From positions 1-13,294 of the forward strand of contig JACMOF010000298.1 of the NCBI GenBank assembly GCA_014378155.1: a stretch of DNA of 13,294 nucleotides, read 5' to 3'. This stretch comes from Caulobacter sp. Its GTDB lineage: Bacteria > Pseudomonadota > Alphaproteobacteria > Caulobacterales > Caulobacteraceae. A program made the position numbers and the translations under genes. Positions 8,323 to 13,294 of the stretch are shown piece after piece. Numbering within the stretch: position 1 is the stretch's first letter; every line of letters starts with the position of its first letter. The notes below the pieces were generated by a model, which saw nothing but the letters and a program-made list of their open reading frames with translations, was not told where the DNA came from and made no database searches.

Positions 8323-8718
8323 GTGGGGCGAGTGCTCATCGTTGATGATGACCCGCTGGTGAGATCGCTGCTATGCGGCTTTCTCACCAGCGCCGGGCAT
8401 ACATGCGTCGAGGCCGAAGAGGGCGCGAACGCGGTGCGCGCGCTCGAACGCTCCGACTTCGACGTGGTTGTCATCGATCTGTTGATGCCCGTGCGCGAAG
8501 GCGTGGAAACGATCGGTGAGATTCGTCGCCGTTGGCCCTTGGTGAGGATCATCGCCATCAGCGGTGGCTCGGTGCGCCTACCTTCGGCCAGCCTCCTGAA
8601 TCTGGCGGCAGGGATGGGCGCGCACGAGACCTTAGCGAAGCCGGTCGATGAGCACCTGCTGACGCTGTTGGTCGAGCGGCAATTGCGCATCGCGCCCGAA
8701 ACGCCGCCTGTCGTCTGA
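8323..8718 (+). CDS. Single-domain response regulator (third lone REC)
   Basis: A 131-residue stand-alone receiver. Visible residues: the acidic run in LIVDDDP (Asp8-Asp10), phospho-acceptor Asp52 in VVIDLLMPVREG, Ser80 in IIAISGG at the conserved Thr/Ser position, and Lys106 in TLAKPVDE. I start it at the GTG at 8323 because GGAGG lies four bases before it and the protein then begins MGRVLIVDDD, as receivers do; a TTG at 8278 would add 15 unconserved residues and run through the palindromes. It is divergent from HK2 across about 280 bases and ends 12 bases from the end of the convergent glycosyltransferase pseudogene. There is no output domain. It may serve HK2 or HK1 as an acceptor. Confidence 0.92.
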   Translation: MGRVLIVDDDPLVRSLLCGFLTSAGHTCVEAEEGANAVRALERSDFDVVVIDLLMPVREGVETIGEIRRRWPLVRIIAISGGSVRLPSASLLNLAAGMGAHETLAKPVDEHLLTLLVERQLRIAPETPPVV

Positions 8719-8730
8719 GCCTCGCCCCGC

Positions 8731-9743
8731 CTAGGAAGATCTGAACCCCGTCCGGGTCATCGAGCCCCAACCTTGAGCGCCGGTCATGAACTGCCAAAGT
8801 CCGCGAAGCCGCCAGACATTGTTGATCTGCCGATAGCCGAAATTCTCCAGCACCGCCGCCCTCATCAGGATCAGCAGGCTCTTGGCGTTGGGAAAGCGTC
8901 GAAGCTCGACCTCTTCGAGCGCCAGGGCGCCGACGCTGATCACCACGCCAAAGCCGAAGGTGACGGCCAGGAGGGCCCAGAGATAGTCAAGCGACAACAG
9001 GCCCAGGAGCCAGAAGGACGGGATCAGCACATAGCCGAAGATCTCGACGATCGGCCCAAACACGTCGACGAGGAGAATGTGCCCAAAGCCGATGATGCCG
9101 ATGCGCCCGTAGCGCGGATTGAGGATCATGTCGCGGTGGCGAAAGGCGGTTTCCATCGCGCCGCGACGCCAGCGCGCCCGCTGGCGACGCCAGCACCGAC
9201 CAGCTCTCCGGCGCCTCGGTCCAGCAGACGGGTTCGGGCGTGAAGGCGGTCCGATAGGGTTTGCCAAGCCGCCGGAAATGCTTGTGCAGCTTGACGACCA
9301 GCTCCATGTCCGTCGCCGACGGTGCCGTGGCTGTAGCCGCCGACATCCAGCACGGCCGGGCGCCGAAAGAGCCCGAAGGCCCCCGAGATGATGGTCAGGG
9401 CGTCGATCCTGCTCCAGGCGATCCGCGCCATCAGGAAGGCCCGCAGATATTCGACGGTCTGGAGCAGGGCCAGGATGTTGCGCGGCGCGCCCACCTCGAC
9501 CACGCGGCCGTAGGCGATCTTGCAGCCGTTGGCGATCCGGATGGTGCCGCCGACGGCGACGGTGCGCTCGGGATCTTCCACGAACGGCCGCACCGCGCGC
9601 AGCAGGGCGTCGGGCTCCAGCAGGGAGTCGGCGTCCATCGAACAGACGATGGGCGCGCGCGACAGGTTCAGGGCCGCGTTGAGGGCGTCCGACTTGCCGC
9701 CGTTCAGCAGGGCGACGACGAGCACACGAGATCCAAGCTTCAT
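8731..9743 (-). pseudogene. Glycosyltransferase family 2, N-terminally truncated with two frameshifts
   Basis: Three consecutive frames together spell one membrane GT2 protein. The first (from 9743) has NGGKSDALNAALN, the metal-binding DAD (Asp37/Asp39) and GGTIRIANG, and runs to GGYSHGTVG. An apparent extra base near 9312 moves the reading to DMELVVKLHKHFRRLG...PVCWTEAPESW. A second extra base near 9183-9184 moves it to QRARWRRGAMETAF, the QxxRW motif, followed by at least two membrane helices and the end NVWRLRGLWQFMTG. The N-terminal membrane segments and the nucleotide-binding strand before NGGKSDAL are missing, and nothing like them lies further upstream. Intact relatives are processive membrane glycosyltransferases of the cellulose/poly-GlcNAc synthase type. 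Truncation plus two frameshifts argues for a dead gene; either frameshift alone could be an assembly error. Confidence 0.85.
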
Positions 9744-9953
9744 GAACCGGTCAACTTTCGATGCCTAACGATGGCGCCGTCACAAAAAGGGGCGACAAAC
9801 CTAATGACCAAGGAAACGAGCGCCGCGCGACCGGGCAAATCCGCGCATGAGCCAACCGGGCGCGAAGCACATGCGTGTGAAGCGTCAGATCTCGGCCGGC
9901 AGGCCCGTCAGCCGGCACCTCATCGACGGGCGAAAAATGGCGCGCAGGCAAAC
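9744..9953. other. Spacer between the GT2 remnant and the DUF6544-like gene
   Basis: About 210 bases where the missing GT2 N-terminus should lie, but no such sequence is present in any frame. It contains GCCGGC at 9895-9900 and 9911-9916, a self-complementary pair that could form a 6-bp hairpin after the minus-strand gene, without a T-run. A 53-codon plus-strand frame (9804-9965) has no recognisable content and runs into the end of the opposing gene. Confidence 0.4.
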
Positions 9954-10649
9954 CTAGGTGTGTAGTCTCTCCCAGAAATCGACCCGCGCCTTCCAATAGA
10001 CCATTTCACCTTCCGGCATTGACCAACTGACCTCGGCGCCGAATGGCAGCCAGACGCCGTGATGATGGCGGTAGTCGAGGAACCGTCCGCCCCAAGGCGT
10101 CGGCACGATCGTCTTCCCGACCATCCGCCCCCGGTCGGGGGCGAAAGCGCTGTCGATCCGGCCATCACTGTCCAGATTCAGCGTCACCTCGGCCGCGCCT
10201 TGACCCGAACCCGCATCGACCACCAGGCGATCGGGCCCGTCCTCACGCCACCGTAGATCGGCGTTGTGAAGAATGGCGTCCGGCGCCCAGGCCAACTCGG
10301 CGAGATAGCGCATCAGCTGTCCCCGCGTCAGTTCGCACGATGGTTTGACATTGACGATCGGAAGAATGCCCAGCGCCCGGACGTTAAACCGCCCCCTTCC
10401 GCCGTCGAGGGCGTCGCGCACCAAGATCAGGCCGGCGGGGCCGCTTCGCGCTCGCCAGTCAAAATCGCAGTGGTTGGTCGCGAGGGTTTGCCGGGCCTCG
10501 AACGGCATCCAGGCTTTGGCGGCGTCCTGCCGCATCTGTCCCGATTGCCCAAGTCGCACGCGGGCTGCGTTCGCGACGGGATCGGCGCCGAGGCGTAGGG
10601 CCAGATCAACGACCGCAGACGGGAGCCGGGCGCGAAAGCGGTCAGTCAT
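9954..10649 (-). CDS. DUF6544/DUF6920-like conserved hypothetical protein
   Basis: A 231-residue protein of unknown function. It resembles the family annotated DUF6544/DUF6920 from memory of its pattern: a WMPFEARQ-like segment (about 47-54), DFDWRAR (62-68), a GxGRFNVRALGILPIVN-like stretch, RGQLMRYLAELAWAPDAIL (109-127), then TIVPTPWGGRFLDYR (180-194) and a Trp/Tyr-rich end. I see no catalytic motif, signal peptide or membrane helix. The ATG at 10649 is chosen because GAGG lies eight bases upstream; the longer frame to 10802 would run through the preceding gene. It follows the small membrane protein gene by 16 bases and is the last gene of the nitroreductase unit. The name is moderately sure, the function unknown. 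Confidence 0.75.
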   Translation of the reverse strand: MTDRFRARLPSAVVDLALRLGADPVANAARVRLGQSGQMRQDAAKAWMPFEARQTLATNHCDFDWRARSGPAGLILVRDALDGGRGRFNVRALGILPIVNVKPSCELTRGQLMRYLAELAWAPDAILHNADLRWREDGPDRLVVDAGSGQGAAEVTLNLDSDGRIDSAFAPDRGRMVGKTIVPTPWGGRFLDYRHHHGVWLPFGAEVSWSMPEGEMVYWKARVDFWERLHT

Positions 10650-10665
10650 TTTGGGATCCTCGACA

Positions 10666-11021
10666 TCATGGGCCAACCAGAATGCCGAACCGGCGCGCGG
10701 CCAGCAGAAGCAAGGCGAGCGCCAGCGTGGGCCCAAAAATCCAGAGCGCGCGGCGCGTCCTGCCCTCCGGCAGGAAGGTGTCCGGGAAGCGACCAGGCCC
10801 ACCGGCGTAGCGATCGACGACCGCGGTCAAAGGGCATTTGAGGCATTCCCTACCAAGACAGCGACCTTGATCGCCGGCAGCGGCGCCGCGCCCCATAGCC
10901 AGACGGCATGGCGGCCGGTGGTCCCGATATAGAGCAAGATCAGGGTCGAGGCCGCCCTCACGCCGTAGATGAGGGTATGGAGGCTATGGATGATCGTCGC
11001 GCCGCGCCCTTGTGCGGTCAT
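10666..11021 (-). pseudogene. Small membrane protein gene with a one-base deletion
   Basis: Two frames join into one plausible protein of about 118 residues. The first frame starts at the ATG at 11021, which shares one base with the nitroreductase stop (TGATG), and reads HSLHTLIYGVRAASTLILLY..., a membrane helix, then LPAIKVAVLVGN before a premature stop. The next frame continues LKCPLTAVVDRYAGG...DTFLPEGRTRR and a last hydrophobic helix, ending at 10666. Restoring one G near 10843-10844 (GCC to GGCC) fuses them to VGNGLKCPLTAVVDRY, which looks like a known kind of small multi-helix membrane protein with a CPLT...DTFLPE signature, of unknown function. It may be a real lesion or an assembly error in a short G/C run. 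Confidence 0.7.
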
Positions 11022-12127
11022 CACGTGGCGACGCCGGCGGCGGCGATCCTGGCCGGCCGCCGCGCCGAGAACGGAAGCGTGGGGCCATGTCCAAAGCGCA
11101 TCAGCAGATCGGGACGCCGCCTCGGCATTCCGACTAGGTCGGCCAGCTCCGGTCGTAGACTCGCCACCTCGACCGGTTGATTGACGAAAGCGTGCCGGAG
11201 CCCGAGCGCCGTGGCTTGAAGGGCGAAGCGTTGGCAGGCCCGCCCCGTGCGGATCCAATGATCATGATCCTCCTGCTGGGCCATGAAAACCGCGAGACCC
11301 GCCGACGATTTCAGCTGGCGAGCATATTTGTCGTTCTCGGCCTTGGCCGTGAAGGTCGCGTCGAACAGGATCGGTCCCAGCCCGTCCGGCAGCGCGGGAT
11401 TGCCGCTTGAGACGCTGAACAGGCCATCGCCAGTCTCGATGGCCTGATGAGGGTTGAAGCGGATCCAGTGCTTGAGTTCCCGCACGAAGGCGGGATCGGC
11501 CAGTTGAGCGCTGTTGCCCGCCACGATCAGGTCCCGGACCTTGTCCCTGCGGGGTTGATCGGTGATCAGGACAAGGTCAACGCCGGGAACGGCCGCCGCA
11601 GCCGCCAAGGTTCTCAGATTAGCCGCGCTGACCGGCCGTCCATCGTAGTCGGCACGCGTGGATTGTCGGGCGGGAATGGCGTCAAACAGCGCCGAGCCTT
11701 GGCTTGGGCCCTTGCCAAAGCTAAACGCCGCGCAGCCATCGCCGGCCGGATCGAAGCCCACCTCGCCAGGAAGCCCACGGGCGGCGGCGGCAAGCGCCAG
11801 ATTCTCGGCGGCGCACCCAAGGCTGACGAAAAGATGATGATCGTCCGGGTCGACGATGGGCGTGCGCAGCGCCATGTCCGGGAGAATATCGACCCGCCCT
11901 TCACTGAGCCGAAACCGCCAAGGCTGGGTGTTGTGGCCGCTCGCCGCGAGCGTCGCGTATCGGATAATGTCCGGCAGTGCGGGTTGAGCCGAGAGCTCCG
12001 ACCTTGTCGCCGCGACAATAGCCACATAGGCGTCCATCGCGCCCATCCGTCGAGCGCCCAACCAGGCTGCGCCGACGCCCGCCAGAGCCACGGCGCCGCT
12101 CCCGGCCAAGATGTCTCTCCTTCTCAT
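11021..12127 (-). CDS. Acg-family nitroreductase-like FMN oxidoreductase with Tat signal
   Basis: A 368-residue protein. The N-terminus MRRRDILAGSGAVALAGVGA is a twin-arginine signal (Arg-Arg-Asp-Ile-Leu, then a hydrophobic stretch), so it is probably exported folded with its flavin. The body has the nitroreductase-like SGHNTQPWRF (63-72), an IPARQSTRADYDGRPV-like segment and a C-terminal FGHGPTLPFSARR, as in the Acg/Rv2032 group of nitroreductase homologues. In that group the FMN pocket is covered and the substrate is unknown; some members are induced by hypoxia. GGAGG lies eight bases before the ATG at 12127. Its stop overlaps the start of the small membrane protein by one base, so the two are coupled. 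The FNR/FixK-type box lies 51 bases upstream of the start. Confidence 0.85.
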   Translation of the reverse strand: MRRRDILAGSGAVALAGVGAAWLGARRMGAMDAYVAIVAATRSELSAQPALPDIIRYATLAASGHNTQPWRFRLSEGRVDILPDMALRTPIVDPDDHHLFVSLGCAAENLALAAAARGLPGEVGFDPAGDGCAAFSFGKGPSQGSALFDAIPARQSTRADYDGRPVSAANLRTLAAAAAVPGVDLVLITDQPRRDKVRDLIVAGNSAQLADPAFVRELKHWIRFNPHQAIETGDGLFSVSSGNPALPDGLGPILFDATFTAKAENDKYARQLKSSAGLAVFMAQQEDHDHWIRTGRACQRFALQATALGLRHAFVNQPVEVASLRPELADLVGMPRRRPDLLMRFGHGPTLPFSARRPARIAAAGVAT

Positions 12128-12168
12128 CGCGTGGCCTCCAATCCACGGAGGAAGGCGCCCCGCGCCGT

Positions 12169-12191
12169 ATCAACGCATTGATCGCAATCAA
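12169..12191. promoter_or_regulatory. FNR/FixK-type box in a three-half-site array
   Basis: The sequence TTGAT-CGCA-ATCAA (12178-12191) exactly fits the FNR/FixK/Anr consensus TTGAT-N4-ATCAA. A further ATCAA with the same four-base spacer CGCA lies directly to the left (12169-12173), so the half-sites run ATCAA, TTGAT, ATCAA, symmetric in order. The box lies 51 bases upstream of the nitroreductase start and about 98 bases upstream of the likely DUF1275 start. It could serve either promoter. For the nitroreductase, activation from -41.5 would put the transcription start about 16 bases before the ATG, just ahead of its ribosome site, which is feasible, although I see no convincing -10 element there. 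Confidence 0.65.
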
Positions 12192-12288
12192 GGTCAGAAG
12201 CCTTTAAGGATGAAACCAGCCAAACGGCGGCTTGCGGTCGCCGGACTTTCCGCGTCACGGTCCGCGAGCAAGCCTTTTGGACAATCCA

Positions 12289-12948
12289 GTGACCGGTTAC
12301 GATTTCAGAGTCCGGACGGTGGCCATTTGCCTCGCGAGCCTCGCCGGCTACATCGACGCCCTGGGTTTCATGGAATTGGGCGGATTTTTCGTCTCATTCA
12401 TGAGCGGAAATTCGACCCGGCTCGCGGTGGCCCTGACTGGCAATCTCGCCAACGCGGCCCTGGCGGCGTCGCTGATCGTCACCTTCGTGCTAGGCGTGAT
12501 CCTGGGGTCGCTCGTTGCCCATTTTGCGAAACATCACCGCCGCGCGGCCGTCATGTCATTTGTCGCCGCGCTGCTTTTTGGAGCCGCGAGCCTCAACGCT
12601 GTCGGGTTCAAGCACGCCGCCATCGTCGCCATGGGTCTGGCCATGGGCGCCGAGAACGCGGTGTTCGAGCGCGATGGCGAGGTCAGCATTGGCTTGACCT
12701 ATATGACCGGTACTCTTGTCAAGCTTGGGCAACGCTTGGCGATCGCATTCACGGGCGGCAGCAAGACGGCCTGGGCGCCTTATTTCTTGCTCTGGAGCGG
12801 CCTGGTCGGCGGCGCCGTCTTGGGCTCATCAGCCTATGCTCACCTTGGCCTGAAGGCTCTGTGGCCGGCGGCGATCGCTGCGGTAGGACTCTCCATAACC
12901 ATCGCCCGTATCGGTCATGGTGAGATCAGCCCTCGCGAAGACCCGTAG
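12289..12948 (+). CDS. DUF1275 (YoaK-type) membrane protein
   Basis: A 219-residue polytopic membrane protein with about six hydrophobic helices. The family signature is clear: GYIDALGF (20-27), GGFFVSFMSGNSTRL and, further on, NAVFERDGEVSIGLTYMTGTLVKLGQRL. DUF1275 proteins are inner-membrane proteins of unknown transport role. The start is uncertain: no ATG exists in frame near the N-terminus. The GTG at 12289 gives a normal short lead into the first helix; a TTG at 12277 or 12232 would add residues. An ATG with an AAGG ribosome site at 12210 is in another frame and does not read into it. It is divergent from the nitroreductase and shares the FNR/FixK-type box region with it. Confidence 0.85.
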   Translation: MTGYDFRVRTVAICLASLAGYIDALGFMELGGFFVSFMSGNSTRLAVALTGNLANAALAASLIVTFVLGVILGSLVAHFAKHHRRAAVMSFVAALLFGAASLNAVGFKHAAIVAMGLAMGAENAVFERDGEVSIGLTYMTGTLVKLGQRLAIAFTGGSKTAWAPYFLLWSGLVGGAVLGSSAYAHLGLKALWPAAIAAVGLSITIARIGHGEISPREDP

Positions 12949-13008
12949 TGTTCCGGGAATTTGGACAACGGCGGCAACTCCGAGAGACGATTAGCCTCCC
13001 AACCCCCG

Positions 13009-13125
13009 CTATGCCTGGAGCTTCACTTTGCGGAAACGCAGGGCGTTGCCGATTACGCTGACTGAAGACAAGGCCATGGCCAGGGCGGCGACGGCCGGCG
13101 AGAGCAGCCGTCCGAGGGTCGGACA
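13009..13125 (-). pseudogene. 3' remnant of a P1B-type metal-transporting ATPase
   Basis: On the minus strand the frame ending at the stop 13009-13011 reads LLSPAVAALAMALSSVSVIGNALRFRKVKLQA. This is the familiar C-terminal end of copper/heavy-metal P-type ATPases (MALSSVSVIxNALRLR). About 38 codons remain; upstream of LLSP the sequence (CPTLGR) is only marginally like the expected helix and then turns into unrelated sequence. It is the tail of a gene whose front has been lost. Confidence 0.75.
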
Positions 13126-13188
13126 GAGCCTGCTGACCCAGGTGCGGGTTGACGCCACTGACCCCGCCTTCCAACACCCCACCAAGCC
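13123..13188 (+). pseudogene. Internal fragment of carbamate kinase
   Basis: The plus strand reads SLLTQVRVDATDPAFQHPTKP, which matches the conserved LLTQVxVDxxDPAFxxPTKPIG stretch of carbamate kinase (ArcC, arginine deiminase pathway). Only about 20 codons survive. The left end meets the metal ATPase remnant; the right end switches into transposase sequence at about 13183-13190. Confidence 0.7.
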
Positions 13189-13294
13189 GCCATCGCACGG
13201 TGGAACACATTATACATGCAGCGCGCCGTCGAGCATCTGCGCGACCGGGAGGTGGCCGCGCCCGATGAGCTTCTGGCGCATCTGTCGCCGATGA
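13183..13294 (+). mobile_element. C-terminal part of a Tn3-family transposase, cut by the window edge
   Basis: From about 13183 one plus-strand frame reads AAIARWNTLYMQRAVEHLRD and then APDELLAHLSPM, running off the right edge. This corresponds to the conserved C-terminal region of Tn3-family TnpA (WNTVYLxRAVxxLR...DxLLxHLSPLGWEHI). The 5' portion of the transposase gene is not present in this window: the frame begins in the carbamate kinase fragment, so this is a 5'-deleted remnant. The terminal inverted repeat, if kept, would be beyond the window. Confidence 0.75.

Noticed and set aside
9804..9965. 53-codon plus-strand frame between the GT2 remnant and the DUF6544-like gene
   Set aside because: No good ribosome site, no known motif, and its end overlaps the opposing gene.
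11551..11569. TTGATC-GGT-GATCA as a second FNR/FixK box
   Set aside because: The half-site spacing is off by one base and the site lies inside the nitroreductase coding sequence, far from any start.
11447..12181. Plus-strand frame opposite the nitroreductase
   Set aside because: Shadow of the Acg-like gene; low-complexity basic product with no recognisable domain.
12111..12923. Plus-strand frame of 270 codons overlapping DUF1275
   Set aside because: It is Arg/Gly/His-rich without motifs, while the overlapping frame encodes a clear DUF1275 membrane protein. The ATG with ribosome site at 12210 belongs to this frame and does not lead into DUF1275.
1..13294. CRISPR arrays, tRNA or rRNA genes
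   Set aside because: I saw no regularly spaced repeats and no tRNA- or rRNA-like sequence in the window.

Overview
The window is high-GC DNA whose proteins look alphaproteobacterial, most like Caulobacterales (Caulobacter/Phenylobacterium). That placement is inferred from base composition, GTG/TTG starts, the density of hybrid kinases and single-domain response regulators, and protein flavour; no marker gene is present. The window falls into a signalling half and an accessory half.

Left half (about 356-8718): an intact multi-component phosphorelay. HK1 (minus, 356-3931) is a soluble GAF-PAS4-HisKA-HATPase-REC-Hpt hybrid kinase. Across a roughly 490-nt divergent gap lies a lone receiver protein (plus, 4419-4787). 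Converging on it is a tightly packed minus-strand operon: HK2 (5525-8041; CHASE3 membrane sensor, PAS, HisKA, HATPase, two receivers), a lone receiver (5145-5528) and a lone Hpt protein (4888-5148), joined by two 4-nt ATGA overlaps. A third lone receiver (plus, 8323-8718) is divergent from HK2 across a short region with two strong palindromes. In total there are two kinases, six receiver domains and two Hpt domains, with no DNA-binding, GGDEF or other output domain. Output must be by protein-protein contact or through partners encoded elsewhere.

Right half (about 8731-13294): a decaying accessory region. First comes a family 2 glycosyltransferase pseudogene, truncated at its N-terminus and with two single-base frameshifts. 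Next is a minus-strand unit of a Tat-exported Acg-like nitroreductase (11021-12127), a small membrane protein broken by a one-base deletion (10666-11021) and a DUF6544/DUF6920-like protein (9954-10649). A DUF1275 (YoaK-type) membrane protein runs divergently (about 12289-12948). The shared intergenic region carries an exact FNR/FixK-type box (TTGAT-N4-ATCAA) embedded in a three-half-site array.

The last 290 bases are a mosaic of gene remnants: the 3' end of a P1B-type metal ATPase (minus), about 20 codons of carbamate kinase (plus), and the C-terminal part of a Tn3-family transposase running off the window. Acg nitroreductase, metal ATPase, carbamate kinase and an FNR/FixK box together suggest the eroded remains of a low-oxygen response island disturbed by a Tn3-type element. 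This is an inference. The frameshifts could also be assembly errors.
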